From Pisolithus tinctorius (Eukaryota; Basidiomycota; Agaricomycetes; Boletales; Pisolithaceae): a DNA stretch of 64,000 nucleotides. Location: NCBI GenBank assembly GCA_024663395.1, contig JANFAH010000002.1:5518001-5582000 (forward strand), read 5' to 3'. Numbering within the stretch: position 1 is the stretch's first letter; each line of letters opens with the position of its first letter. The notes beneath the pieces are model-generated. The model had not been told where the DNA came from and made no database searches. It was given only the letters and a program-made list of their open reading frames with translations. This document shows, in pieces, positions 22,301 through 35,904 of the stretch. The position numbers and the translations under genes were made by a program.

Positions 22301-22947
22301 GAACCAGTTGGCCGTGAGCATACATGGGATTTGACTTGTCAACGCTTCAGCTATATACTCTCTCGGGTACACGGCCGATGGCCGACCAGCGACCCCGATC
22401 GATCGAAGAATGACGCCGAGATGCTACAATGGGCGGACAGTGATAAATAATACATTGCTTTCAATAAGTTGTAACCTGTTGTAGCAGATTGTAACTCACT
22501 TTCTGGAGGTACATGGCAAGATAGTGTCGACGGAAACCCGAGGTTCGTGATATTACTAAATGCAGCTACTTACAGGAAGCACTTGTCGGGAGTTGAGGTA
22601 TCCCAAGACTACGAAGAGTAGTGACGAATATTGTACACGGTCGTATAGAGCAAAGAGTCATGTGCGTGTGCTGAAGCCATGCAAAGAAAAGTGCTAGTCG
22701 TGTAGAGCGACGCCAGAAATATGTGTATGAATTACCGAGAAGGAAATAAAAATCAGAGACCCCGAACGGCATTACATCGTATAGGGAACGACGGGTATAA
22801 CGATAGTAACCACAACCACAGCATACCTAGAAACAAATAATGTGTTACTGCAATGACAAGCGCATACCGCAAAGCAAATAAAAAACCAGCATGTGGACGG
22901 GAGGACATGTAAGCAAAGAATGGAAAAGAGACAGCGAAGCTCAAAAG
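19358..22947. other. 3.6 kb without a recognisable gene
   Basis: There are only short open frames on both strands. The longest (minus strand, 19579-20028, about 150 codons) has no motif I recognise and no supporting exon pattern. I see no TE protein, LTR or TIR pair. It may be old decayed sequence or 3' flank of the APSES gene. Confidence 0.5.
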
Positions 22948-24956
22948 CTACCACGGGCGGATAGGCCGTCTCGAAGATTCAGGCGAGCCGTTTTCGTCAC
23001 GGCGACCGCCAAAGGGCGGATTTAGCGGTGACACGGACGGCGGCGAACTTCTACCTGCCGAATTATTGCTGTCCGCGCCGTGGCTGGATGAACGTGAAGT
23101 AGGCATATATTCCGGTGCTCGGGAAGAACCTTGCAATTGCGAGGTTATTATCCCCGCCTCCCCGCCTCCGGTGGGAGTGTGTTCGTAGGCGAAAGCCCTG
23201 AACGTTTGGCTTCTCCCACGATAGCCATCACGCTCAGGATAATCATATTTTCTGCCGTTGTGTCCGTAACTTGGATGGGTGTTTTCACGGGGCCAAGAGT
23301 TAGGTGTCGCTGTGGGAAACGGATACACGACTCTGTACGGACACGATCAACGTATCAGGAACCGAAACATATAATCTATCCCACGCAACGTTGCGTACCT
23401 GGAAATGGCAGTGGATGCAGAGCCAGATCGTTGCCTCGACCAGTGAATGTGATCCCCATCCAGGTCTACTTTCCTCTCATCATCCATCTTGAGTCGTTCC
23501 AAGACAGCTGCAGAGTCTTGCGAGGATACACCACGAAGATCTTCCAACGCCGATATTGGGGGAAGTGCATATGAGGGATTGTTAATCGTGCGAGGAGGTG
23601 CAAGGGGCTGTATGGGTGGCAATTTTATTTGATCACCCGGAAATTTGCTGCCGGCGCCACCTCGATCATGCAGTACGAGAGACGGGATATCCACTGAGAC
23701 AGAATCCGATGTGGACGTGGACGACTTGCGGACCGCTATCGTTGTAGATCCAGGGTATGGCGAGTACCGTACCGATCGCTCATGGACGAGAGGCGAACTT
23801 GATGACGAAGACGGGGTGGTGTTGTGGCCCCGTTGTCGCGGACTTCGGCGACCATCGTCGTGCTGAAGTAATCTATGGGGCGGATAGGCATAGCCGTCTG
23901 CGAGCGATGGCGGTGCATCTAGGTCTGAAGAATGGAACGAAGCTGAGCTGAGATGAAGGCCACCCGGCACGGGCATGGCAGGAGCGGAACTTGACCACGA
24001 TGACACAGATGATTGTGGCCCGTTAAACACAGGGGTCGACAATGGGTTAGAGCGGCGTTGTCGTCTGCGCCCTGTGGTACTGGGCACGATTTGGCCATAA
24101 CCTGGTTGGTCAGGCGAGAGACATGTACCAGGAAAAGTTGGGCTATGATTTGGGACATGAGACAGAGGAAAGGAAAGTATACAGATGGCTTACCCGAAGA
24201 GTGGGACTAGATCGTCTCTGATGGGCCACGCGACTCTGCATAACGCTAAATAAGAGGGTTATGTTTGGTGTTGAAAGCTGCGCACCGTCGTGAGAGACGA
24301 AGTGCAACCTAGAAAAGGATTAGGACAGGTCGGAGGAAAGGGGGTGCTTAGCCCGCGCTCACCTCATAAGGCATCCAAGTGCCCTGAATTTTGAGATAGC
24401 CACCCCGTACTCTACGGATGACCGAGGCGAGGTCAGGCTGAGAGTCAATCATTTTGACGATGTCGGCTGTGGGCAGACACGGAACAGAGTGAGCACCAGC
24501 CTAGACGAGAGATACGACGACTGAACAGGGCTCACCCTTGGAGTTGCCGAGAGCTGAATACGGTGTGAGGTATGAACCGACGATGGAGATGGAGGAGAGA
24601 TGTCACGAACCTTTCCAGATACCAGTCCAGAGAATGTAGCCATCGTCAATGTCCATCATGATCCATTGCCCATTTAGCGGGTACTCGTATACAGGACTGC
24701 AAGGAAGAGATGAGTTAAGAGGACAGGAACGCCGACGAAGAGTTACATGTAGCCTCTTGGATCGTTGCTGGTGATGTAACGACCCTTTGTTACTTGATGC
24801 TTGGAGCTTGCGTAGGGACGAAAGCGGGGGCCAATTGAGGACGATGGGTGAGCGGAGGTCATGGGGTCCTAGAGAGGCGCCGGGAGAGGGTGAGTTGGGA
24901 GTCGGACTCAAACATGTGGCAGGTAGACGACTTACATGCAAGAGACCAGAAGTCAT
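22948..24956 (-). CDS. APSES-type (KilA-N) HTH transcription factor
   Basis: Nine exons sum to 1545 nt (514 aa): 24936-24956, 24747-24868, 24611-24696, 24536-24553, 24363-24466, 24286-24308, 24194-24235, 23399-24142 and 22948-23332. The DNA-binding KilA-N/APSES domain spans about residues 20-155: RFRPYASSKHQVTKGRYI, PVYEYPLNGQWIMMDIDDG, LWTGIWKALGNSKADIVKMI, RRVRGGYLKIQGTWMPYEVA and RRVAWPIRDDLVPLFGPTFP. The rest is Ser/Pro-rich and probably disordered; there are no ankyrin repeats, unlike MBP1/SWI4. In basidiomycetes this ankyrin-less subfamily is conserved but little studied; relatives such as StuA control development. The 18-nt fourth exon is unusually small but needed to keep the domain. 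The seven-residue first exon is the least certain part. Confidence 0.9.
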
Positions 24957-27900
24957 GGGGAGATGGTGGATGGTGGATGGTGGGAGAAGAGGAAGGAAGC
25001 TGGTATGCGAGGAGCTAAAAGGGGGGACCGGAGGAAGGGTGGCCCGAGGATGGGGGAGGAGGAGGAATATATAGTGAGAGGCGGATAGGAAATTGGCAAA
25101 TGAAGCCAAGTCTAGAGGACTCCGTGTGTGTGTCCGCAGGCTGGCAAAATTAGCAATGGAAATGATGGATCACAATTTTGCTCCGGCCACGTCGACGAGG
25201 CCGGGTTTTGTAATCGAATCGAAATATTTCCGTGACATGCGCGTGTACGATGGATGATATGATAATATAATACATAAGATAACCATTACACGCAGCGCCC
25301 GTTATGGAAACACCCGCCCCAGTTGTCGCGTCGTTATGCTCCCCCAAGTCAACGCCAAACTCGGCACCGGCGAGATTCACGATCAGGGCCACCAAATAAG
25401 AAAAGTTTCCGAAACAAACGACTCTTCGCGGGGACTCACTTGTGTCTTGGATCTCCCCTGAAAACAAAATTTTCCCCTCTCTGCATTACGACGCAAGCTA
25501 CCCCAAAATGTACAATCTCACCGACCAAGTCAAACAAGGTTTACCAATCACTGGTCAGTCTCCGTTGGTTCGGAAGAAGCTTTCATCCACCATGGCGACA
25601 CTGCGGACAACCGACCCGGGTGTTTTATTATATGCACACACACACGAGTCCTCGTTTAATCGACCTCCAGGCGCTTCTCGTCCGGCGGCCAAATCTCAAC
25701 TCTCACATTCACTCGACTAACATGTGAATGGGAACGTGTCCGCGCCACGGCCAAACAATATTTCTGCCGGGTCCCACCACGAGCTGTGGGTCGACTTGGA
25801 GTATCGTGATGACGAGGAACGCCTTGTCACTTCGCCTAAGGAGAAGCAATATAGCCTTTTCTGGGGTCTTCGGCCCTTCGATGAGCTCATGGGTGCCTCA
25901 GAAGCACAGCGTCGATCAAGTCGCTTGCGACCCTCGATTTCTCGAAATTGATCCGGATCCACCCTGAACGACGCGGAACTCCAACTCCAGCGAGGTCCTC
26001 TTCCCTCGACCCGGGTTACTAAACCTTAACTCATTCCGGTACTTGGCCCCCTCTCTCATGGGAATCCCAATCTCCGGAACAGTCCCTGATCGGGTTAAAT
26101 CGGTACCGAAGGTTCAAACTCACACCCCGTCTCTGTCTCTCTAATGATAAGCATCTCAGGTACTCTTCCACGAATCCTTTTCTAAGCATTCCCTTCTGGG
26201 CCGTTTTTTCTCTCCATCAGCCGCCCCACCGCAGAAACCTCGGACCTCTTTGTCACGTATCCTTGGCCCGGCATCGCACCCCTTCAGCTGTCGGCCTGAG
26301 CCATATGTACGTATATATATGTATATATGTCATCCACCGTATCATCGCATCCACCCGCTACGACAGCCTGCGACACGTACCATCAGCTCCCGAACCTGTG
26401 GCGCACTTCCATATGCTCTGCGTTGTGGCACTCTTTCGTTGCCTTAGTGTTGGACTACAGCCCTAATACTACAGCCGACCACCGCCATATACCCGATCAA
26501 GGTCGTGCCTCAGGCGGCACGCGCGCTGACCCCAACAGTTCAACCAAACAGCCCAGAATAGCATCCGCTACCCATCACAGATATACTCTCGTCGGTGATG
26601 CCGATCAACAATAATTCTCTCGTAGAAGGCCATCATCACTCCGCCCCGCTCGTGGATGCGATCCGACTGTCGTGTCCGCAATCTACCATTATTAAACCTG
26701 AAAGTTCATATGACATGCGGACCGTTTCCATCACGTGGGGTACATACGCCAACCCACCCATCTACCGACGTGCCTAGAGTTGTGACCACTGAGAAGTGCT
26801 GCCACCGAGGATGTTCCCTCTCGAACACTTACACCTAACACAACATGTTACACGACAATGCGCGAATCGACCGCGCACACAGCCTGAGAAGTGACACCTA
26901 ACTATCACCTTCTCGTATGCCAATTACCAATTGGTCCCGATAGGTGTCGCTGAGGTGGCACTACCCGTTGTGTCCCTCGAGAACTATCCAGTTACAAAAG
27001 TAGACTTCGACGAAGCTGTGTAGCTGGATTTCGGCCCGGCTATCAATTGCTTGTTTCCTTTCTTCAATTGGGCGGGTTGCCCTCGTATGTTATTCGCTGA
27101 ATTCTAAATCCCCTCAAGCTCCCCGCTCCTCATTGGTGGCGGATACGATAAGTATCACCAGCACTCCATATGCCCTGCCGCATTGTCGCGTTACCATCAC
27201 CGGCATCACCGAGGGAGATCACCTGCAAGTGAAGGCTCATCGGACGTTTTCTTCCACCGACTGCGCAGCTCCAGTTTCTCGAAATTGGCAATATTCTACC
27301 ACGGATGAACTGCCGTTACGAGGACGAAGACGACTGAATACTAGAATAGGTTCGCTCAGGTCAACAGTGTTATCAACACGTGTGCATCGTGTGTTCTGCG
27401 ACGACATCGGGAATGAAAGCCATCGTTATGCACTGCACCATGGTGGGCTGGCAAAAGCATGCTTCGCCAGGACCCTGGTCCAGCCTGGTTCGAAGCATCC
27501 ACTTATGAGGTGCGGTTACTTCGCCGTTAGAAAGGCCACGACAATAGCTATAGGAATCTTCGGGTGCACGGATCCGGTTTATGATTCCATTTCCTGATTG
27601 CCTAGTTTGGCTAACTGAAACAGGGACTCATCACTGGGGAAATTGTTAAGATCCCGCAAAGTCCCTAATCGACCCGTTGATGGTTTTTGTTTTCGATAGT
27701 CACTGGCACGTCCTCAGCACGTCCTCATAATGAGTGTGCCTTGTTTTTTATTCTCCAAAATCGTTGGCATCGACAATGCTGGTATATTCCTTACCTGACT
27801 AGGTCCCAAGGGTACAACACGGTGATGGCGGAATCACCGCCGGGGACCCACAAGTCTGCTGTTGCCAGTCGGCGTCCGGTCTATCGTACACATATCGAAG

Positions 27901-30900
27901 GCTAGCTCTCAGAAGTCAGGCTTCGCAAAATGAATTCTTCCATCACTACAGGCGACTGAGTCCCGGACAGCCAGAAAGTCCAAGGAGTGAAATATTCCAT
28001 CGAAACCCATCGAAGCTAAGAGTCGCCACTATAATGAATGTAGGGATTTGTGGGTGGGAAGGCTGCCACCCCAGAATTCGTTGCCAACCTGTGCGCCGTG
28101 GTGAAAGCCAATCAGAGAACACCGTTTTCCAAAAGAACATCGAAGGCGACGGCGATGCGGGAGGGATAAATAGTTCCCAACTGAAAATTTCGCGCTGCTT
28201 GGCGGATCCTTGGCAGCGGTTGCGAGTATACTGTATACTTGCATTATACCTTCCAATGCCGTCCACACTATTAATGGCTATTATGACAATTCCTTCTAGA
28301 TCAGTCTTTCCTTTGTCGACGACGTACTGCCATGCGCAGTATCGCAATCTTGTATTGGAGCATCTAGACTCACCTTTGGACCTGTGGCATGCGAGGTACA
28401 TAATATAACCAACATCTATAGTCGCACACTGCTTCTCCATATCCGAATCGCCTTCTTGCCCGCGACACTTGTCAAGCCACGTGATCTAGATTGCAAGCCC
28501 GTGCCCGAGTCAGCTCGGGATAGCAAGTGAGTGATATCTCTAGCAACCCACTGCGTCAGCTCACACGTGACAACCTCCAGTCCGAGGCAATGCCAGCGGA
28601 GTCGACCGCTTCTCAGTCATCTCCCAAAGGGGAGGAACGCATCCCACCATTCCAGAAATTGGGTATAAACGTAGCTTCGTATCGTTATGTCTTCTTAGCG
28701 GCCTTCAGATAGACTCGGGCAGACGTCCGTGTGGACCTTACATACAGTACGGTCAGACACGTGCATGTGTGGTGTGTGCTGCGCACTGACAACCTTATAA
28801 AGCCAAAGGAAGTGGTGAGTTTCCCGTCGGATAGCAAAGTGCTTACCATTAGTAATGTTTAAGAGTTTCCACGCCGCCTGCCACTCGTCGCCACAATTGC
28901 ACCTTTGGCATGTTTTGGGGTTTGGTCGTACACCGCATACTTTCCAAGCAAGGAGGTAGCCTCTTTGTTAAGTATTTGTTCCCCCCTTTTCATGACGCCT
29001 TTCCGATGGCCCGTTCAGACGGAGCGGAGTGTCTTTCGCCCGCTTCCATATCATAGCCCCCTTTACGGTGGAGCTCAAGGCACCGGAGCCTTTTGCTGGA
29101 TGCAGTTTTTCGGGGAATCCCCCGGAGTCCCTGAACCGTCATTTCACCGCCGACCCCTCGGGTTCGAGCTAACAGGTGTCGACTTTGGGGAAAGCAACTT
29201 GTTCGATAGCATATTTACGAGGGGTCTTCGCCTGTTATCGCGACCCCACTTTTTGCATACATAGTAAGTACTTTTCTTCACGGTCCGAAGCTCGGGATCT
29301 CGACACCTTGATCTATCAATCCATTCGCTGGCATCACGGCCGCAACTCGGTAGCCTCCACAAAAGACGTCGCAACTAAGTTTAGGTGAGTGCATATTACT
29401 GTAATATGGAAGTTGAACGGCCCGTGTCACCGTATGTTGACATGGTCGTTATCCCTGAAGCCGAAACGTGATCACCGCGGAGGAAAAACATTAGTGTCGA
29501 GTGGCAGAATATGCGAAGCCCAGGGACTTTCACTGGTTTATGTACATATATATTTCTCGTCACACTCCATATTAATGGATGGCTTACGAAACCGACACCT
29601 GATCTTGAGAAGCATGTTCGACAGCTTATAGCGCTTCTACAGGAGCCGTCCTCGAGGCTCGGGTCCTAAAGCTTCTAGATAGTGTGTTCAAAACCGTCTC
29701 TTGTATGCTGCGTAGAGGCAATCCGCATCCCACACCTTTAAAAATGTCATAGTGACTTCAGCCCTCCAACTCCACTCATCACTGACATCACATCACGGTC
29801 GATGGGCTGTGTCATGACACCCAAGTACTGCGCACTACAGTAACTGGGCGATAGATGCGGCGTGACGAAGAAGGACGCCTATTCAGGCATCGTAGCCCCC
29901 CAGATTACTCAACCCATGACAAAGATATCGCTGGGGAGCTTCTTTGGAGTGCCACAGGACAGTGGCGCTGGACGGAACTAAAGGAAAGTGCTGGTTAAAC
30001 AAATTTAGCCTTCGCTGGTTGCAGAGAATTTGCCCGGGCCGACCGGGCATATCTTTGGCCGTGATTAGTCAACCTGGAGAGCATTAAGTGCCCCTGAGGA
30101 CACATACTTGGTAAGTCAGGTGTATTGCATCTTGGACTGATGGGATATTTGCGTTAGCTGTGCTGAATTGGAACTCTGGGAGCTTTCTCCATAGTTGGAA
30201 ATGCATACCTTCGGCCTACGAAATTGTCCTGGTACGCGGGAGTTCAACAGGCAAGGGTAGTGAGCCTCCGACTACACGAGAAAGCTGATAGAGTACGTGT
30301 TCCAACGAGGGAAAGAACCCCTTAAAATTAAGTGATGCGCCTTTCAAAGGCAAGGTACATTGGGAACGGATATTTCAGAGATTGAAACCCCGAAACGTTC
30401 TGGGATCTTTACAGACAAGGTTGTCGGTGGTAGTAGTTGGTCGATTTCCGCGCACATCTCCGGAATGCTTGGTCGCTGTACAACCAGAGGGCGACAGCAC
30501 TGTAAACAGCCCGCCGTTGAACTTCGTAATGGAGGAAATTCAACCCGCCACAGAGCCTTAAAGTCTATGTGGTATGGAGTCCATGTGTCATATGTCCTTT
30601 CTCGAACTTAAACCGTATTTTTCGAGGGGGTAGTGAGTCGACTCGCCAGGGATACAGAAATAGAGTTCGCCTGAATTTCGCGCATCTGGCTAATCAGAAA
30701 GCTGAGTAAATGGCATTTGAATTACGTATGGCAAAATTGTCTTCTTCGTATCAGCCCCAAGAGGTATGTAGGGGCTGGACGGCCACTTGCTCGTGCGCTT
30801 CTCCCTATAGGCTGAGGGAATAAATCCCTCGTAGTTTACATCTGCAAGGACAGGGCGTGTCTAACCCAAGCAATCCCGAATTACATTGGCCCAGCTGAGA

Positions 30901-32883
30901 AAGGTGATGGGAATAGCAGGCAATTGGGGAACGCGTTCGTGGGAAGGTCCACATTTGACCTGGAGGATACGGGTGATGCAAAAGCAGTACACATTATCCT
31001 CTGGTGGAAGGAGCCGAGGGACGACTAGCACAGAGAACCCCGTTTGTTCCACGCGGGCACTCCTTAGCACAAATGGACGTTAGAACCCGACCGAGTCATA
31101 CACCTTATCTGAGCACTTGCGACTATATGCCCCGAAGATTGGGGTAGGTTTCAGGGAATGATAGCACGTAATTCTGGTTTCAGAAACTTATTTCAAGTGT
31201 TGGTCAGATCCCTGTACGTCAGATTAGCTCTGTGACAAGCTGGAGGAAATGCGTCATTACCCACCTACACCAAACGATCACCGCAAGCTCTAAAGGGGAG
31301 GTTTCCGAACCTCTGCGCGAGTTGAGATCTCCAAGCCATGAGTCAAGCTCTGGCGGCGAGCTCCCAGGGTTAAGGCAGCCGGAAATAGGAATGACATTGG
31401 GTTATCTCAATCAACAAATTGCAAGCTTTGCAATGTTCGGTGATGGCGGTTCGCAGTGGTATGTCCAGCATAAAGAACTAGAGATTTCCAAGAGATTCTT
31501 CAAGGGAATCATCGTCAGGAACTGAATTATCTTCAGGTACCCTGTTGATGCTGGAGTAGCTGATCTTGAAATGATAAATTCTCTGGCTGTCGGTCATTGG
31601 GTTTGGTTGATGGTCATTAAAAGGCTTTCCACGCATCCGATAGCGGTGCAGCCAGTTTGGCCCAGTTGAACGTGTTTTTAACGGTGAAGTTATCGGATGA
31701 GAAAGAAGTGCTCGGCCCGGCTAGGGGCCCGAGATCGGGCCGAGCACATCACTGAGGCTCATTTAGTTCGCACTAAGTATGCTCCCCAGAATCTATGCAT
31801 GCTACATAATCTACATCGTAGGGACCATGCGGTTCAACCCTGCACTGCTGTGTAACACATTATTATTATGTATGGTCACCGCACCGCAGCATACAGTTAG
31901 CATACTACCTATACAGATTTGGATAGGTAGGGGTTGATTAGACATAACATGATCGACATATACTTACATTACTGGACAACAAGTATGTGACATAATGGGT
32001 GGCACGTTCATCTGTTATTGTAGGCCTGGAAAGCAAAGGGAAGGGAAGACGGTACGGGCGGCTAAGCCACCTACCGACCAAGTCGTGGTTCAACCTTCCA
32101 AGAGGACCATGATTGAGATAACTTAGGTAGTATTGAGTCGAGTAGACCTTGAAAACGGACGGACGGAAGCTATACAAAGCAAAATAACACACTTACACGC
32201 TGAACACAAACCAGGAGAAATTTGATAATCTCGTAGATGTCAATCTGCACACTTCCATGTGAACGATCGGACGAGTAACCAAGTGCCCACAAATAAACGA
32301 TGACACTGTTCAGTACTTCAGTCCACATAGTGCGAGAGACACCAAGGCTTCATGGGCGATATACCATTAGCGACTGCGGAGATAGAGAGCGGGAAGGGTG
32401 GGATGTCCCCATAAAATGGTGCGGTACCACGCGACAGGATATGATAGCGATAGGATAGCAATACGACAGACGATACGATTAGCGTGTTAGCGACCATGGT
32501 GCGTGACTGATTCCCAAAAAAATGAGTACAAAAACGGATGTGTTCCAAAGCTTAGGTCTGTTCAGCCATTCGTCCCCCGTCTAACCCGCGTAATGGTGTG
32601 AAAGTGATAGATGGTTCCGACGATATCTTCGCGATGACGATGAATCAATGAACTGATTGGTGGAGGGAAATGTAATTAGATGACGATGCCAACAAGGGGG
32701 TCGTGCCGCTCCCGTACTGCCGCTACTCCTTGAGGCGTGGGTGGCTCGCATCGAATGGGAAAACGTGCTTACCGTAGGCCTCCGATATAACATCCAATAC
32801 GACATAAAGAGCGATGAAGAAAGAAAGGAAGGAAGAAAAGTCCGAGGAAGGAAAGGTCCCAAAGGACGCACGGGCTGGGCCTT
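24957..32883. other. 7.9 kb without a confident gene
   Basis: I see no known domain. A frame from 25442 to 25951 is open except for one TAA (25718-25720). The second half contains an acidic, possibly real segment (LEYRDDEERLVTSPKEKQYS), but its start and family are unknown. Other open stretches (27133-27597 plus strand; 27946-28440 minus strand) show no motif. Short GC-rich palindromes occur near 30032-30048 and at 31708-31747. I found no long repeat. Confidence 0.45.
31708..31747. repeat. perfect 12-bp GC-rich inverted repeat with 16-nt loop
   Basis: GTGCTCGGCCCG (31708-31719) is followed after 16 nt by its exact reverse complement (31736-31747). The loop itself contains the palindrome GGGCCC. 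No gene ends nearby, so a transcription role is not supported. Confidence 0.85.
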
Positions 32884-33474
32884 CTATCGATCCTTGAAGA
32901 GCTGGGACACATCCTTCATGTCTAACAAACTCACGCCTGCATCGTCCAGCTCCGCCTCGACTTGTCCCTCGATGGCATGTGCCTTAGTGACGGTGCCCCC
33001 GTTCCAAATCTCCACCCTATCGAAAGTTGCGTGTGCGCCTCTGATCAAGATGACTTCATTGCCACGTGCCAATGCGGCACAACAGGTCGCTCGAATGCAG
33101 TACTCGCTCTGCATGCCCACGACGATCACTTCAGCGGTCGGATGGATCAAATCGCCTAAATTTGTTCCTTCGAACGCGTTATTCTTACGTTTGTCGACGA
33201 CAGGTTCGTGTGGAAGAGGTGGGAAGACGAGGTACCATCCCGGTGTGTTCGGTTCATCAGGGTCAGAGACTTCGCCCGAGTTGCGGACGTGGATGATGAG
33301 AGGGGGCTGTTTCTCGGACCTGGCACAATGTAAGATACGTTCGATGTTGGAACGAACGGATTGTCGGGAGGGGACACCGTTCTTTTCGTGCAGCATGCCA
33401 GCCTGAACGTCTAGAAGGAGGAGAACGCGGCAGGTGAAGCAGGGAGGGTGGTGTTGGGCGATGTGGCAAGACAT
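32884..33474 (-). CDS. isochorismatase-like cysteine hydrolase
   Basis: A single open exon of 196 codons. The isochorismatase/nicotinamidase fold is visible: the first catalytic Asp in VLLLLDVQAGM (D22), the Lys region in PVVDKRKNNAFEGT (K95 or K97) and the catalytic Cys in VVGMQSEYCIRATC (C126), giving the Asp-Lys-Cys triad. The loop GAHATFD is also typical. Such enzymes hydrolyse small amides or ureas; the substrate cannot be told here. No pncA-type metal ligands are obvious, so an isochorismatase-like hydrolase of general type fits best. The N-terminal 15 residues (MSCHIAQHHPP...) are unusual; a shorter start or an upstream exon is possible. Confidence 0.88.
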   Translation of the reverse strand: MSCHIAQHHPPCFTCRVLLLLDVQAGMLHEKNGVPSRQSVRSNIERILHCARSEKQPPLIIHVRNSGEVSDPDEPNTPGWYLVFPPLPHEPVVDKRKNNAFEGTNLGDLIHPTAEVIVVGMQSEYCIRATCCAALARGNEVILIRGAHATFDRVEIWNGGTVTKAHAIEGQVEAELDDAGVSLLDMKDVSQLFKDR

Positions 33475-35000
33475 TCCGAAGGGGTGTTTTTTGGATTTGA
33501 GGTGAAAGCAGAGTCTCTTGACATAAATAAATACGGGGGAGGCAATTTAAGCACATAACCGATCCGTTGTCTGCACTTGTTTGTCCATCGCATGGCTCAT
33601 GATGTCATTCGACTGCAAACACACTAACATGTAATAATCGAAATCGTTTGTCCTCTCACTTCAAGTACTGTGGCCTTTTTGATCACACGCTTGCGCATCA
33701 CAGAAGAAGCGACATTCAATTCAGTTCAAACATTGAAGTAATACCACGGCCTTTTAAGCACTCGTTTTGGAAACCCTACTGCTCGTTTGGCTATCAACTG
33801 GACACGTGGACCTATAGATCAAACATGCGACATTAATATAAGGAACCTGGCAGCGGTTGGAATGAAGGACGGAAGACACGAAAACATACGAGATTATCGC
33901 ACTCGACATGCTTTGTGACACGTCGACGAACGAAATTGAAATTGGGGAACTATGCAACCTTGGACAACTGACAGTGGCATCCCAGAAGAAGTACAGGCCA
34001 AGTCCGTTTACTGATATTGCGGAAAACAACGCAAGGAAGCCCATGTTCCCACCCACGTCATCAGCATGTGTGTCAGAAGCCACGCTGCGTTGGAGCGAAA
34101 AGACTTCTGCGTAGCATGTGTTTTCCCAACTGACCCGACCAGCCTCGTGTGTGCTTTCGAACCACCGCAAAGGAACTATGACATAGTCCTAACCTTCGGT
34201 GCGATAGCGATAAGGGGTAGCCCTGCAGAGAGGACGTCATCACCTTGTCCACGTTTGTCATCTATCCGAATCTCTACCTTCATCCGACCTGCACGGGTGG
34301 CTTCGGTGAGGGATTGTTTTATGTACCCACTACTTGGCACTGATTGACGCCAGGTTCCGCTTTTCACCTTTTCAAATCTGCAGCTCCGCATCCCACGGGT
34401 TAGCTTCTGATAGCTGAGGGCTCGCACCCAGTAATGTGTTGTCGCTCTTCGAATAGAAGCCAAGCTTCCTGAAGAGAGCGCCCAATTTATCGCCCTCGAA
34501 AAACCAAATACTCGTCGGACCCGTCGTGTACATTCTGACATCAGTGATCAATGATCACAAGCGGTATGATGGTTCACGCTGCGAAGGAACGGCTGGTTGT
34601 TGGTCAATTAAGAGTGGTTTGGGAGTTTATCGATCCGTGGATCGGGGTGGCGGACGGGATGCCACATTACTACCCAGTGAGTGAAAAGAATCTCAAGTGT
34701 CCCCTGCAATTCGAGCTTCGAATCGCAGTCGCGTGCGTCCAAGTGGAGATGAGATTGGGATTAATGGCGAGATCGGTGGATCGATGGCATGTCGCAGCTT
34801 TGCCGCAACGGCTTCGGAAGGTGCGCATATACCCTGGCCTCGCAGTCTGATCAGGAGGTGCTTCTAGCTCACGGATGGGGTTCATGCCCGCCCGGAAATG
34901 AGAGTTTGTTATGATATTGGCGCTCGCACTGGGAAATATAGTAATACGATAAGAACTCGAAGCTCCGAGGTATGCGTAGGATGGCCATCTGATGTATACA
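33475..35000. other. 1.5 kb intergenic, no gene seen
   Basis: Short frames only, on both strands, without a recognisable motif or a convincing exon chain. Confidence 0.5.
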
Positions 35001-35904
35001 TTACGCACTGGTACTCTCCAACATCTTCTGAAACTCCCCAGTCTCGACTGTTTCCTTCAAGATGTCCAATCCACCCACAAGTTCGCCGTTGACGATGATT
35101 TGAGGATAGGTAGGCCAGTCATTGAGTTGTTTCAGTCCTGTATTCATTGCCGTGGTTACATCGTCCGAACCCATCGCCGAAAGAAGCAGAAACGGGAAGG
35201 AAGGAAACTCACGCTGTCTGACCTTCTCGTCTCCCAATATGTCGAAATGAGTGAACTCAACCTTTTGATCACTCAGTAACCCAACTGCCTGTCTGGAGAA
35301 CCCGCATCGAGGGGCGTCGGGTGAGCCTTTCATGAAGAGGACGACTTTGGACTGGTTCATGATTTGTTTGACGCGTGTGACGAGCTGTTCGTCCGATTCC
35401 TCTCCATCGGGGGAAGATGATGGTTTGGAGAGAGAGGAAGCACCGGAGAGGTGTCTGGAAATAGCGTTTGTGAGTTCTGAAGCGTCTGCTCCAACTATCC
35501 TGTTCAAGAGGGTGTGTCCCTGTCATATAGGCAGCGGCGGCATGAGTCGGGAATGGCAGGATCGGGTAGGCGGACGTACTCGGAGTAACAAAACCGTCGG
35601 TACGGATACGACATCAAAAGATTCGGAAATGTCTTCTTGTTCTTCTGCCTGTACCTACTCGTTCGTTCAATCAGCGTTGTACAGTGATGGGGTATTGCGC
35701 GTGCACAGGGGGACGTACCTGCAACACCAGGACCTGGGGATATTTCTTGGCTAGTCCCATTACGACGTTGTTCATCTGCTTGCATGGTTCTGCCCATGGT
35801 GCCCAGAAATTGATGAGAGAGACACGGTTGAGATCAGCACTGAGAAGGTCCTGGAATTGCTTTGTCGACGTTATCTCGTGGACGCTGTTGTCTGCCTGCG
35901 CCAT
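35001..35904 (-). CDS. GRX4: monothiol glutaredoxin GRX3/4 type (thioredoxin-like plus CGFS glutaredoxin)
   Basis: Four exons (35719-35904, 35580-35654, 35213-35519, 35001-35137) sum to 705 nt (234 aa). Residues 1-100 form a thioredoxin-like domain with WAPWAEPCKQM, in which the first Cys of the usual CxxC is missing, as is normal for this family. Residues about 135-230 form the monothiol glutaredoxin domain with KVVLFMKGSPDAPRCGFSRQ (CGFS active site), then WPTYPQIIVNGELVGGLDI. Cytosolic/nuclear GRX3/4 proteins bind a bridging [2Fe-2S] cluster with glutathione and BolA proteins; they deliver iron and signal iron status to fungal transcription factors. The start codon lies 76 bp from that of the divergent POP4 gene. 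Confidence 0.95.

Noticed and set aside
32884..33406. Plus-strand open frames opposite the isochorismatase-like gene (for example 32741-33406)
   Set aside because: They are antisense shadows of a well-conserved minus-strand enzyme with its full catalytic triad.
33754..34170. Minus-strand frame of about 138 codons
   Set aside because: No recognisable family, no splice-linked continuation and overlapping frames of equal quality on the other strand.
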